Below, one piece after another: positions 43,280-56,448 of a DNA stretch of 64,000 nt; within the stretch, counting starts at the first letter, position 1, and the number at the start of each line of letters is the position of its first letter. Origin of the DNA: Isoetes taiwanensis (taxonomy: Eukaryota > Streptophyta > Lycopodiopsida > Isoetales > Isoetaceae); the NCBI GenBank assembly GCA_021234155.1, contig JAJEKV010000017.1, positions 18,858,372 through 18,922,371 on the forward strand, written 5' to 3'. The translations under genes were made by a program, and so were the position numbers. The notes beneath the pieces were generated by a model. That model was given only the letters and a program-made list of their open reading frames with translations, was not told the DNA's origin and searched no databases.

Positions 43280-45134
43280 GCGCCCAATTTCGACACACCA
43301 AATCCCAATTTGGGCTGACCAATGAGGGTCTCTCTCTCTTTCTGTTTTAAAGACATGATCACCAAGTTTTCATAGGATTTTCATGTGTTTTGTGCTTGAA
43401 ACAAGGCGGCCGCCCTATTTATAATGATATACCTTTCCCGTGTGTGACCAGTTTCTAAGATTGAAGATCCGCAACCAAAGGGTTCCTTATATTTAGATGG
43501 AGGGTGCAGACACTCTAGGGGAGGCAAAGGACTCTGCAACTATGACGTTGTGCATCAGATTGACTTTGAGCCAGCACCTTCGCGCTCTAAAGGAAGGCGG
43601 GTAGAAGATGTAATGGGGCAACACCATTAACCAGGTATATCTTGAATGATTAGAATGTGAAATCTGGCAGGCATGGCATCACAATACCTTCGGGGAAGGG
43701 TTTTGTATTCTTTTCAGTCCGGGATGTTACAATCTGTGACCAGTTTCTAGCATTGAACACTATGGGTGTGTTGAATACCCAAGGATTCCTATTTTTGGAC
43801 TATTTCATTATATGTGGACTATTGCAATGCCAAAGCTATATTGCCATTCAAGACTTGAGCTACTGAACTTTGTGATAAGAAAGGCATTTTCATTGACATT
43901 GGCAATATCTATTCTCAGTATACTGGTGAACTCGCTGTAAGAGTATGCAGATCCCCAAGACGAGCCATCCATAAAGGTCTTACAAATGAAATTTCTCTTG
44001 CAACTTGATGATTCATTTGTACAAAACAGAAATAGGTATGTGATTTCATATCTTTCATGTCTTTTATATCTTTCAAAAAATATGTGCACATGTTTGATGA
44101 TGATGAGAGGTTGACCGGCACATTGGGCCTATAGTTTTTGTTTGAGAATGGCCCGTCATGTACTACAAAGCATCAAGCCATTACCGCGAGGAACGTTGGT
44201 CCATGGAAGGATAAACCTATATCGAAATTGAATCGATTCAAAGATCTGAAGAAGGGTATGTTTATAGTAGCACATCCAATTATCTCAATTGAGAAGAGAT
44301 GGAGGCCAACGACTACTAGTAAACGCATTGAGATAGAGACTATCGATTATGCTTGGGCTTCTTCCAATAAGAAGTATCTACCCAACACTGTCAAGATTCC
44401 TGTGCTTTTTGCCGAAGCATATGCTGCACTCGCTATATGAAAATTGAGTCAAGGAATCAAGGTTCTCAAAAATACTCCACAAATTCAGTTATTGTCCAAA
44501 TTTAATGAAATTGTGCTTGAGTTAGACAGAGGGCCCTTCTAGGTGATGTAGTTGCCACGGGAGAGGAATTCCCGTATTTATATGATGGGAGCATCGTATG
44601 GATTCTAGGAGCGTCACACCTTATGTACTCTTATGCTGCCACGTCTGATATCGTCTCTCCCACATAGGAGTGCCGTTCTGCTACTTCCTGGGGAATTTCC
44701 TGATATGAGTAGTGAATAAAGTCTCATTGCCGTCCTTTTGCGATCGGACCTAAGAGCTCATCAATTCTTAACCCTTCCTCCAAGCAATATAGTAACTGGA
44801 GGATGAAGTTGGTGCAATATGATTGGTGCTGTTGTACCATTCGATGAAGTTGGTAGGGGACATTGAAGCAGAGACAGGGGTAGAAAATGGTTTGGGAGGA
44901 TTGCAAAAAGGTTGGAAAATCGCCTAGGCAAGAGGGGAACAAGCTTGGTGAAGAAAAAGATCAAATGAGGTCTCCTTATATAGGCCAAGGATGCCTAGGT
45001 TTCCATGCCGAAACTGCCTGCTCGAAAAACCTATGTTCTGGAAGCTATAATGGACCAATCCAACTGATTTGAAGCGCTACTCTAGCTAAAACAAGACAAG
45101 TAGCATGCTAGACTGGCTTATTGGGTGATTGTTA
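43280..45134 (+). other. Coding-like fragments of an unidentified gene, plus LTR scrap
   Basis: Plus-strand frames around 43500-43615 (YLDGGCRHSRGGKGLCNYDV then VHQIDFEPAPSRSKGRR), 43880-44015 (IYSQYTGELAVRVCRSPRRA) and 44138-44440 (KGMFIVAHPIISIEKRWRPT, DYAWASSNKKYLPNTVKIPV) look like exons or a decayed ORF of one protein I cannot name. 44531-44612 is a fragment of the LTR family found at 45.1 kb. Confidence 0.35.
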
Positions 45135-46534
45135 TGACATTCCATGTATTTATACGAGGTACATATACATACTATGACACGTCACTAGGGTATAAGTAGA
45201 CTCTTATGGGTCGTTAGGGATTTAGTAAAAATCAGCTAATTAGGGAGTGCCACCTGGCCCAAATTGATTGGCCAGAATAGGGTCCAAATTGGGTCCCTAC
45301 CCCTAATTCTGCCCCAAATCGATGTGGGAAGAGTTGGAGGAAGGAGGAGCCATCAGCCGCTGCAACGAGACCAGAAGAATGGAAGCCTTCCGTGACAATG
45401 GTTCTAGCCAAGAGACTGGTTAGCCCCTAGATAGCTTGTGCTTCAGCTAACCCTTGTATGATTAGATGAATGGTTAATTCCTCTATTATGTACTATTAAG
45501 ATGATGATGGATACTTTACTGATAATTATGTTCTCTCTTTCTATTTCTCCCCTGTGTCTGGGGTTAAGGGTGGGTAGAGACCTGAAAGATCCCTAGAAGT
45601 AGATATGTCTCTAGCTAGGACCTTTAAGACCCAGTAATTGCGGTCTGTGCACAAGAGCCCACTTGGCTGTAGGGGCTATGATGTGACTGAGCACCAGATA
45701 ATGGGTACTGTGGTGAAGCGGGGATGGAGCCTTGTTGAGCGTGGCTACTGGGGCTCCTACAATATGCTAGGCTTATAGTCGATCCTCGCATTGGGGTCAG
45801 GTATGGGTCTGACACCTCCTGGGTCGCAGGATACGTGCCTATATGGATGTTATGGGCTCGATGGATGCGCAGAGGTGGCCCATGGATTTTGGGGGGTTAA
45901 AGTCAGGTACGGATGCGTGTGCACCGAGGTGGCACGTATCCTCTAGCACACCTAAGAATCCATTGTGCCCAAGAAGGGGACGTCTCCCTAACCTGCCTCA
46001 TCGAACTGGGGAGATGTAACCCGGAGTAGTCTCATAGGGTGAGTCCATGAGATTGCATCTCTGGAAGGCTACAGTCACGTCATAGCATGTTTCATCCTAT
46101 CTGCAAAGTGTGAACAGGAGGGGCGGATGGAGTGGACTATCCTAGCCATTCTTCTGTTTGCTGTCAACTTGAGGCTTTGACCATTAGTCGACCCCCTAGA
46201 GTCTGAGCCGGGGTATAGTCCTTGTTTGTGGTATATTGCCTATGTTATCTTGTACTTGTATTGCTATTTATATGATGATGGATGAGCCACCGCGTGGTAG
46301 TACATTATTTTGAGCATGATTGTTGTATGCTAACATGTATGAATGCTTCCGCTGTATAGGACTCCCATAGAGGAAGTGGAACAAATGACACCTCCGCGTT
46401 CCTCGCCTGGACACTTGGCTATCCCAAGTGGTCCGAGTTAGATGGAGGGCCTTCCCATGGTGATGTGATTGCCAAGGGAGGGGAATTCCCCGTATTTGTA
46501 TGATGGGAGCATAGTATAGATTCAGGGAGCGCCA
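45135..46534 (+). repeat. Long gypsy LTR, plus orientation
   Basis: About 1.4 kb, TGACATTCC...GGGAGCGCCA. Shares the GAGGGGCGGATGGAGTGG segment, the GGGCCTTCCC...ATGATGGGAGCAT tail and the GATTGCATCTCTGG block with the LTRs at 19.2 and 46.8 kb. No PBS or gag follows, so it is a solo LTR or cut copy. Confidence 0.7.
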
Positions 46535-46564
46535 GAATTATTTAGTCAATTTTAGGTCAAATAG

Positions 46565-46805
46565 TGCACCGCGCAGATGGCCTTTCCGAGATTCTCAAGG
46601 ATGCGTTTGGAGCAGAGTGACCAGAAATTGGCTCCTTTTTGCTACTGTTATAAGTTACTAAATTGTGTTATTTAGTCAAAATTATTCTATCTAAAACTTT
46701 ACTTACTAAAAATATGTTCATCCCAAGCAATTTTCTATCGAACTTCGGTTGCTCCGCGCGAATGGCCTTTTCGAGACTCTCAAAAATGCGCTTGGTGCGG
46801 AATGA
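46565..46805 (+). repeat. Pair of 58-bp direct repeats between two LTRs
   Basis: 46565-46622 and 46748-46805, about 80% identical, each with ATGGCCTTTTCGAGACTCTC followed by a GCGCTTGGTGCGGA-like end. Could be two copies of a coding repeat or a small insertion; unassigned. Confidence 0.6.
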
Positions 46806-46811
46806 CCGGTG

Positions 46812-48363
46812 TGACGCTCCCTGAACATATACGGCGCTCTGGACGTATACATACGGGGACTTTCCCCTCCCATGTCGATCAGCTCACCATGAGCAGGGCC
46901 CTCCGTCTAACTCGGACCATCTATAGGAAGATGCCCGGGTGAAGGACACGGAGGTGTCATTCGGCCCACGCCTTCGATGGGACTCCTATGTCGCGGAAGC
47001 GTGAATACAAGTTAGCATACAGCATAATCATATCATAAATAACCACCACGAAGGGTGACACATCCATCCAACTGATGATAACAGAGAAGATACATCTAAT
47101 GCTAAGGAAAACACCCCAAACCCAAGGTTCTACCCCGGCTCAGACTCCAATGGGGATCGACTGACGGCTAGGTCTCAGGGGATCAGCAGATAGAATCTTG
47201 GCATGGCGTTGGCTGGCATAGAACATCGGCTAGGGTTGTCCACTCCATCCGCCCCTCCTGTGCACACTTTGCAGACGAGCTGAGTCAAGCTATGGCGTCA
47301 TTGTAGCCTTCCGGAGATGCAATCCCAAGGCATCACCCTTCGGGACTACTCCGGGTTACATCTCCCCGGGATGAAGCAGGTCAGGGAAGTGTCCCTTCCC
47401 AGGGTCGCAGTGATTCCATGGGTGAGCTAGAGAATACGTGCCGCATCAGCGACCCCCGCATCCGTACCCGACCTACTCCCCTAACTTTATCTTCAAAGTA
47501 CAGGACGATAACACCACTGTACCCAGGGAGTGTCAGACCCATACCCGGCCCTCTACGTGACCGGCTATTAGGCCTAGCTCACTGAAGGAGTCCCCGTAGC
47601 CTTTTATGCTCAGGCGGGACCCCACCCCACACTTCATCACTACGGCCCCTTATCTGGTGCTTCAATCATGCCATAGATTCCACAGCTCGGTGGGATCTTG
47701 TGCACAGGCCGCAAGTACTGGGTACTACGGGAGCTACTAGGAGCATACTAATGAACATAGGTTACAGAGGTCTCTACCCCCCGTAATCCCTGCTTTCTGG
47801 AAGAACTAACAGAGATACTACCAAAGATACATCCATCCATCCACCACAGAGCATAATCAAAAGTTGAGAACAGTTCTAACTATCAAACAAGGGTTAATCA
47901 TCATCAGAGACAAGCAAAGAAGCCTGACAGAGGGGCTGGCCCTAGGAATACCAAATTAATCTATCCACTAACCCGAATTCCGGCTGGAACCATTGTCATG
48001 TGGGATCTCCATCTTCAAGTAGCCTGGGCGCCCAGTAGCTCCTCTTCCTGGGTTCGATTTGGGGCAAATTGGGATAGGGATCCAATTTGCTGCCCCAAAT
48101 TAGCATTCTCCTACTGGCCAATCGAGTTTGGCCAGATGTCCTCTTCCTAATTAATTAATTAACTTAACTTAATTAGCTTAATTAAGTTACTTAGATAATT
48201 ATCCCTTAATTATAGGTAATTAACCTTTAATTAAACCCTTATTAATTTATCATAGCTAAATTAATCCTTTGTGGTTAGGTTACATACCCCCATGATGGCG
48301 TATCCTCGGCCGGTGATGTGTCAGTATATTTATACGCACACCGTATAAATATGTGGAACGTCA
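46812..48363 (-). repeat. Long gypsy LTR, minus orientation
   Basis: About 1.55 kb, TGACGCTCCC on the left and GGAACGTCA on the right (inverted TGACG/CGTCA ends). On the minus strand it is preceded by the purine tract AAGGGGGGGAGAATA (48364-48378), so it is a 3' LTR. Next to it the minus strand reads like the end of a gypsy pol (NAEDNIISKGG), but the rest of that element is missing. Confidence 0.75.
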
Positions 48364-48378
48364 TATTCTCCCCCCCTT

Positions 48379-48913
48379 AGAAATAATGTTGTCCTCAGCA
48401 TTGGGGTTAATTTATGGGTGCATGCAAGGCACTTGTCACATGCTTGAACAAAAAGTTCTTGCATGGGGTTAATATTTGCATGTGGTTATTATATGCATGT
48501 TTGCATGAACTTGAATAACCAAGACAAAGCAATAGTTGCCATGGTATTTTCATATTAATGGTTGAAATACTTTCATGCATAGTGATACTGGAAAATGGCA
48601 TCTATTTTTTTCTAACATCATTTGATAAAAAAATGACTAAGGGTTTGATTTTAGGGTTTTCGGACAGTTAGGGTGACCCTCTAACCGTGAAGAGAGACGG
48701 ATGGAAACAGAAACGGATGGAAATGTACCTGCATTCCGTGCATTCCGTCAAGAAGACAGACTGGTAAGGCATTTGTTGAACTTCCTAATTTCTACGAAAA
48801 AGAAAATAGCAGAAAAGAAATGGTCGTAGAACACTACCAATCTGAAGGAACGGTAGTAAGGACAGGGATTCCAACAGATAAATAGGCATGAGCCCGAGAT
48901 TAAAATGCCGAGA
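48379..48913. other. Short spacer, nothing recognised
   Basis: Only the 3' tail of the lost minus-strand gypsy element beside the LTR. No gene. Confidence 0.35.
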
Positions 48914-49076
48914 TGCATTAGCTTTGAAGCTCCTTTGTGCAAGGGGAACGCCCTTGCATAATAGTTTCTTCATGAACATGGGTAGGAAGAAAGGGGATCT
49001 GAACATGGCTACCAGGAAGAGGCTTGAATTTGAGAATAGTCAGGCTCCCAAGAGGAAGAAGCTATTTGAATTTCGT
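48914..49076 (+). repeat. 163-bp segment, inverted copy 2, cut by an LTR
   Basis: Carries ATGGCTACCAGGAAGAGGC and the same basic N-terminus as 42171-42518. Similarity stops exactly at the LTR border at 49076, so the retrotransposon inserted into, or joined to, this copy. Confidence 0.85.
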
Positions 49077-49835
49077 GACGGATTGTGCTACTTAGAACTC
49101 CTAGAGCTCGCCTCAACCGCGAGTTCCTAGAACTCCCCACGCACAATCATTACTAATCCCCAGGATTAGCCTAAAGCCCAGCTTCAAAAGTTCTATCACA
49201 AGAATTGAATACTGCAATAGCAGTATTGCTCAAAGAAGAGTCAAGAACGCTCCAAGAACGGAACAACTCCACAAGTTAAGACCAAATTATGGAGAAACTC
49301 AGAACAGCCCGAATTGATTCACAATTAATTTGAAATGGATTAAAACCCTCAGAAACAGAAGATTAAGCAGTAAGGAAGAGCAAGGCGCTCCAATTTCTTG
49401 ACCCAAGTAGCAAAACTATCCTTTCCAAAACCGTCTCCAATTCCTTATACAAGGCCACTAAGGCTAAGAATACACCCCAAAAGGTATGTGGGCCTTTTCT
49501 CAGCCTAAATCAAGCTCTGGAGGATCAGTTCTGATCCCTTTTATAGGATGCGATAGCTTCTATCACTCCGCGATGCCACAAACCCAATTTTGCCCTTTTA
49601 AATACTAATGATGCCACCTCATACCCCCAAGTCCAATGGTTAATTGGTTTTTAAGGAGGCCCTTTATAATTTATTTAATTGCCACCTTACGAAACAAATG
49701 CCATTTAAAAAAACCCATACGCCGCCCCTAGGCAGTAACCGCCTTTTAGAACATTCCCAGCCCACCCGGTGGCACTTCCAAGGCAAACTCCCAGTCCCAA
49801 GGCTTGCAAGCGCAACTTGCCCTTGGACCGTAACA
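49076..49835 (-). repeat. 3' LTR of a minus-strand gypsy element
   Basis: 760 bp. On the minus strand it starts TGTTACGGTCC and ends CCGTCA, preceded by the purine tract AAGGGGAGGAGAGGAAAT (49836-49853). Confidence 0.85.
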
Positions 49836-50149
49836 ATTTCCTCTCCTCCCCTTAGACCTTGTCCTCAAGGTCTAGAGTTTTAAATGAGGAAAATGTTGCA
49901 CAAACTCATCCGTCTCCCAAGTGGCATCTGTGAAAGACTGGCCTCGCCACAAGACCAGATATTCACGAATATCTCTATTGCGCAACTAGGGAACACGAGT
50001 ATCTAGAATCCATTTGGGTGTTACAGCGGAGCTTAACACTAGCGGTAAACTCTCAGGACTAACCATATTGTCCGTATCTAGTATAGCTCGCTTAAGCTGG
50101 CTTACATGAAATACACGATGGATCCCAATATTCTGCGGTAATTTGTGTT

Positions 50150-52185
50150 ACCTAACCTTTTAACAATTTTAAAAGTTCCAGCATATCTCGGGTTAGCTTA
50201 GGCACACGCCCCTTAACCAATGGTTTTAGGGTGTTGATTCGTAAGGATGAAGGATACACAATCCGCAAGAACACATAGTCACCTTCCTCATAGGTAACAT
50301 TACGTCTATGCTTATTAGCATAAACTTGAGCATGATGTTGCACTCTACGCAAGTTTTGTCGACACTGAAGCAAAATTGCGTTCATGTCATCCAACATATT
50401 CACGACGACATCCGTCTTTAGATACTTATGCATACCGGCATAAGTTTTAGGCCCATCCTAGCAACAAAGGGAGTCATCTTAATCCACGTATGATGGTGGT
50501 TGTTATACGCAAACTCTAGGTAAGGCAAATACTCCTCCCAACGAGTTTGGCGTTCATGGACAAAACTTCTCAACATATCCTCCAGGATTATGTTGATTCT
50601 CTCAGTTTGGCCATCAGTTTATGGGTGGTTACCACTACTCATTCTTAATCGTACCTTAAGACCTTTCATAAGATCCTTCCAAAAGTGACGTGTAAATTTG
50701 GTATCACTATCACTTATGATAGACAATGGCAAACCAAACATGGGAAAAACATATCTCATATATGCAGTTGCTACATTTGGATCAGTAGCATCTTTCTTTA
50801 AGGCCACAAATTTGGCATACTTAGTTAGACAATCCACAATTACCAATACCTGAGTGTTTTGCCTTATGATTCTAGGCAAAGCGATTATAAAGTCCATACT
50901 TATACACTCCCATCTTTGCAATGGTATAGGTATAGATTGCAATAGTCCCGGGGTATGACCATGGTCAGCTTTAACAGCTTGACATGTCAAGCAATGTGAA
51001 ACCAAGTCCCGGACTTGATCCTTCATGTCTGGCCAATAGTAATGGCGTTTGACCAACTCATAGATCTTCCACTCACCCCCGTGCCCAGATTGCGGGGTTT
51101 CATTATGGTCACACAATATCAATTCTCGAAGATTAGCATGCAATAGAACATAAATCCTTGTATTATAAACGTATAACCCATCTTGCTCAATCCACCAATC
51201 CCCAGATTTGGTTACTGCGTGTTGTTGCTTATCATCTTAATATGCGCCTTTAACCCTTTGGAAGAGATCATTCTCCCCTACCATCAAAGTATCCAAATGC
51301 TTAATCCTGGATAAGGCATCCGCAACCAGATTATTCTTTCCAGGGGTATGCTCAATACTAAAATGGAACTCATGCAAAAAGTCAAGCCACCTAGCTTGCC
51401 TAGGGCTAATCTCAGCTTGGCTTTGCAATAATCTCAGAGGCTTGTGGTCAGTATATACCACAAACTTGCGTGGCTTTTTACTGGTACCACATCTCAAGTA
51501 GTGCCTCTAAGTCTTCAATGCATGAACTATAGCCAATAGTTCTTGCTCGTATGTCGCATAATTCCGTTCCGCTTGGTTAAGCTTGTGGCTTTCATATGCA
51601 ATCACACGACCTTGTTGCATAGGCATAGCTCCCAGAGCTTGCCTACAAGCATCTGTGTATACCTCAAATGACTCATTGATGTCAGGTACCTTTAGTACTG
51701 GACTACTCATCAAAAGACTTTTGATCCTTTCAAAGGCCTCTTGTTGAGCTTGACCCCACACATACTCTTGATCTTTTCTCAAAAGATCAGTGAGCAGGGC
51801 TACTAGCTTAGAAAACTTAGGCACAAATTTTCGGTAAGAGGTAGCCAACCCAAGAAAACTTCTCAACTCATGAACATTCTCAGTTTGAATCCATTCTTGT
51901 ACTGCTCGTACCTTGTTAGGGTCTGGAGACACTCCCTCCCCCGACAAGATGTGGCCTAAATAAGCAACCCTTTGCTTGAGAAAATCATACTTGGAGATTT
52001 TGGCATACAACTTATTGGATCGCAACACTTGAAGCACTTGCTCTAGATGCTGAAAGTGTTCTTCCCATGAGCTCGAGTAGACAAGTATACCATCCAAGAA
52101 TACTTCAACTGATTTATCTAAGTAATCAGCGAATACTCGGTTCATTAATCTCATGAACGTAGCTGGCGCATTGGTGAGACCAAAA
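50150..52185 (-). pseudogene. Ty3/gypsy pol (RT to integrase), decayed and 5'-truncated
   Basis: Begins abruptly inside RT at FGLTNAPATFMRLMNRVFAD. The catalytic FLDD box reads FLDG (EVFLDGILVYSSS), so RT is dead. RNase H runs across a stop near 51,507 (FVVYTDHKPLRLLQ, LVADALSRI). Integrase has the zinc region (HCLTCQ), MDFIIALPR, IISDSDTKF and TDGQTERIN with a stop just before TDGQ. The C-terminal part ends at about 50,152. Gag, protease and the start of RT are absent; at 52,185 the sequence switches to a plus-strand chromodomain fragment. Confidence 0.92.
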
Positions 52186-52457
52186 ATATTTTTCTGGATC
52201 GTGTTCCTCTGCCGCCGCCACCAGTGGAAATTGATGATCATGAGGAGTTCGAGGTCCGAGAGATTCTGGACTCTAAGTTTCTTTGTTGGCGATTGCATTA
52301 CTTTGTCGATTGGGAAGGGTACTCACCAAGCAATAGAACCTGGAAGCCCGCCGAGAATCTGTCTAATGCTCCATATTTACTGTCCACTAGAAGCCAGCTG
52401 GAAGGATTGAAGGGAATAATGTCCTTTTTGAGCTGGGGGGTAGCCTCCTGCTTTTGA
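52186..52457 (+). pseudogene. Chromodomain fragment of another Ty3/gypsy pol
   Basis: The plus strand reads LDRVPLPPPPVEIDDHEEFE then VREILDSKFL...LHYFVDWEGYSPSNRTWKPAENL, a typical chromovirus C-terminal chromodomain (EVREILDS, aromatic W-x-G-Y, TWxPxENL). Head-on to the minus-strand RT at 52,185. Confidence 0.85.
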
Positions 52458-55400
52458 AGTGTCAGTCAAATATAACAAAAATCACCTCCATCCTATAGAT
52501 TTTTTAGGTTTATCAGACATTCCTGTTCCAAAGGATGCCAATTTATAATGCATTTGTGTCTCATTCTTGAATGTGTTTTACTTCTGAGAAATGATGTTTT
52601 TATTGTTTCTTTCTATATGTTTCAATTGCTAGTGGAATGAGCGTCCATGTTGTCTTTTAAACTTGTGTATTATATAGATATTCTGAATTCCTCTTTCTGT
52701 TAGAAAATTTATTTCTATCTTTTGTTTATGATGTACTTCAAGAATGAGGAAAGATTTAAAACTGGTTGCCAGTCTTACGCAATTAAAATTGCCAATACTG
52801 TGATTGCATTTTGCCCTCACTATTTTCTTACCAAACTGTTGCCATCAATTGATATTTTCCAAAACCACACTTCAAAAATGCTCTTCAGTTATTTGCTTCT
52901 ACTTTAGTCAAATTGGGGGCTGGCCGCATTTGTATTTGGAAAACAGGGATTTCAGCAGAAAAAAGTTATTTTGGGTAGACGTCTTTGGTACATCCAAGGT
53001 GAAAGGTGTGGATCATGTGAGAAGATTGTACCTTATGGAAAAGGAAGGTGCTAGTTTATATGCAAGTACTATTCCCTAGATAAAGAACTGTTCAATTCAT
53101 ATGTACAAATGATCTTTTACTAAAAAATCGTAGTCAAATCACATTTTTGGGCCCGTCTTTTCAAACTTGCCAATTGTGCATATGATGATACAATTTGTAT
53201 AGGAGAATGACCTCATCCTCATGATCTTCCATGAACTAAAAGCCACACATTAAGTCCATCCTTTATAAAGAGGCTGTGTAATATCCCCCTTATATTATAG
53301 CTGACAGCCCATATATAACATAAATCGTCCTACAGTCCATCCTCGCCGAGGCGCCAACTTTGATTGCCATAAATATAGCTTGTATGGAAACTTCAATCTC
53401 CATCATTGGGAGTCCTTAGTTGCTATCGATAGGCAACTTCCTGGGGAACCAGTCCATGTAGTGAAGATGTGTTATATAATCCAATACTTCTTGCTTCGGC
53501 AAGTCAAGATTGCAGGCATCTGATACTGAAAGGCCAAGAAGTTTGGAAAACCTTCTCATCTTTTCTGGAGGATGCCAACCATTTTCAAGCTACAGGTAAG
53601 ATTATTCTGTTAGCGATATCCATGATCTCCATGGCCATTTATAAGCAATGCTACAATGCAAGAAAATTGCAATTCAGATAGATGGATAAGCTGAACTTAG
53701 TTATCTTGGCAATACTCTACCAAACTATTTTTCTTGTATAGGGCCCTTAAAGGAAACTTGTACCAGTATCCCCTGCAGCAAGACTGTTACTAATTTTCAA
53801 TCTTGATATTTTTGGGGATAGAATGTGTACAGCTATAGAACATGATTGTAATGGAAAACAAAAACACAGCAAAACAAAATAGCACAGGACCACCTAACAT
53901 AGGGGAGCAACTAGAAAAACCCCAACTAGGGGTAAATTTCAATTCTCTATTATAAGGGAGAGATTACTTACATTGTTAATCCTATGATTACTAACGTTGT
54001 TGATCCCATATCCACCAACTTTAAAAGACAAAGACTTTTTATTTAGGAAGCTATTGCCATAGTTTCCCCCCTTTTTAATATATAAAAACTAAAATGAATT
54101 TCCAGCTTTTGTATATTGGAGTGTTAGGTGGCACATACAAGTTGTAGTTCGATTATACGAATATGCATCTATTATGATGATATTCATGCTGGAAAAGATG
54201 GTATTTTTGTCACATTATGATATTTAAAATTAAGGAAAAAGCAATTTCTAGTATAGTACGATGTGAGAAAGAGCCACTTTATTTGTCAAAAGAGGTGCTT
54301 GTTCTAGAAACTAAACTGGAAAAAATTCGACAATAATCCGCATGATCGCGTATTCAAAAAACATATAACCTGAATTTACTGAACAAACACCATTTGTATT
54401 GTTCAGAAAGTCTAAAAAGGTCAATTTGAAAGTTTCAAAGACAATCGACTCTTGCTCTATGCAACAAAATAAGTTACATGCACTTCTTACTTTCAAAAAC
54501 ATCACATCATGTGATTGAGAGCATCTTTCGCATTTACACATGAAACTATTTTCATATCATTGCATTCCATGAAATAATGACTTGTCTAAATATACTGTTA
54601 AATACATAGTTCGCATATCTACAGTAGCATATACACATGCTTAGAAATGAAGTGAAGAAACAATGCCTCTAGTTGTTACAAAAAACCATATGCTATGACT
54701 GACCCTATGACAACAAAAAATGTGTGGCGACACAAACATTACATGCCCTCTTTAGTATTCAAAATGAACCGGGTATGCACTTCCATTCCTACTTCTTTCC
54801 CGACTCTTTTGTATGCTGCCACTCGCCCAACGACGTTATAGATGAAGATATAAAATACATTCATACATTTCTACAACACTCAACTACTCAGTTGTATACA
54901 CAATTCGATCGAGGGGCACTTGTAGACGGGCTTGTAGATGAATGTACAGGATCTACAAACTGATTATAAGAACATGGTAGGTGTCTACTTTAATTTAAAC
55001 ATTGCATCAGCAGATATGGTGGGGGGTTTGAAATATAAATTTTGATTCCACACGGTTTAATTTAAGCCACTTTACCCACAGGAAACTGGAGGGCAACCTC
55101 TGTGCGCAGCACCTTGTGTTCGAGCGCACCTTGTTTCTAGTAGTCTCAAATATCAAGCAGCATTTCTACTTGCTAGGCATATTGCTATTTTTGACCCCTG
55201 TTCAATAGGTTTCTCCGTGAGGAACCCTCGTACTCAGGCCTTAAATTTGAACATTGCAATGCCATTCAAGAGGCCTTTGGCCCTTCAAAGAACGATGGTC
55301 TTTTTTTCGGCCATGCAAATGAACTTCCCCATCTTGGTATGCCATTCAACTTGAACGGCTTTGGCAAATTTCACCCTTCAATTGAATGGCAAGTTAAAAA

Positions 55401-56448
55401 AAAATATATTTTCTAGTATATATATTTTCTATTATTCATGTATTTCCCCACACTAATTGGAACAAGATACCATTATTAATTTATAATTAATAGAATAGAA
55501 TAGGATTTTTATAATTAATGAGATACTTCTTTGTAATAGCAAACCAACCAACATTAAACATGGAAATGGAAGACCAAACAGATAAGTGAACTAGCACTTT
55601 ATGTAACAATTTTGCGGTTCCAATATGCATTTTTTGATATTGAAAAGTGCAAAGGGCAAGCATATTCATTTGTAGTATAAGATTACAAGTGCAACAAAGT
55701 CGTAAGAACATGAAGACTTTATGGGATGCTTGTAGAGTGTGTGATTTCCATTTTGATGTCTATGATGGCATTGATGAAGTTAGTTCTTCCAACATCTTCG
55801 GCAAGTTGATAAAGGATGATGATCGAGAATCTTTGAATTAAAATGCCTTTAAATGTGGGTCTCATCCAACATCTAAAAAATTGGATGGATCCTTGGAATA
55901 AATCCAAAAGGAAGACTTTAAGCTTTAAGGATGATGATGAAAATTGCAAAATATAAAAGAATGGCATCTTTAAATGTTGATGTTTGACAAGACACACTTG
56001 CTTGGTTTGTTTTCTTTGGTTGACCATCCAAGCCCTCTTGTTTGACCTTGCCTCTGAGATCCAAACCTCCTTTGCTTCCCATCTTGGTAGATGATCTATG
56101 CTTTTGATGGATGAGGGGATTGTCTCAAGAACTGGTGGAATCGGAAAATTATTGGGTTTTAATCATAATCAGAAAATTCCTGCCATAGTTTTCCCACAGA
56201 GATTAGATATAGGATGTACAATTAGCACATCTGCTTTAATGCACTTCTGAAGTCATGAATGCCTTTGATATCCTGCATGAACCTTGTTTAAATCCAGTTT
56301 CTTTCTTTTATTCATGTGAAAACAAAATATAATAAGCAATTTTATACCTCGTCCATGCTTGTTTATTGCAGCTTTTTTGAATGGCTAAAACGAACAAATT
56401 TATCTACCTTCAAAAGATCATTTTTGATTCACACGTTGAACCCCTTAC
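52458..56448. other. 4-kb stretch downstream of CLC, no confident gene
   Basis: I looked here on the minus strand for the missing CLC exon(s) and found none. A plus-strand open segment ending at a splice-like ACAG/GTAAG near 53,594 (LILKGQEVWKTFSSFLEDAN) and a 79-codon ORF at 54724-54963 are coding-like but unassigned. Confidence 0.35.

Noticed and set aside
45135-46534. 3' LTR partner for the element starting at 19,249
   Set aside because: Shares blocks but has different ends (TGAC..GCCA against TGTG..CACA); a different subfamily.
53469-53681. Possible WD40-like exon (ILLASASQDC)
   Set aside because: One short motif only; no second repeat or clear splice acceptor.
54724-54963. 79-codon plus-strand ORF
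   Set aside because: No domain, no neighbours that support it, ordinary length by chance in AT-rich DNA.
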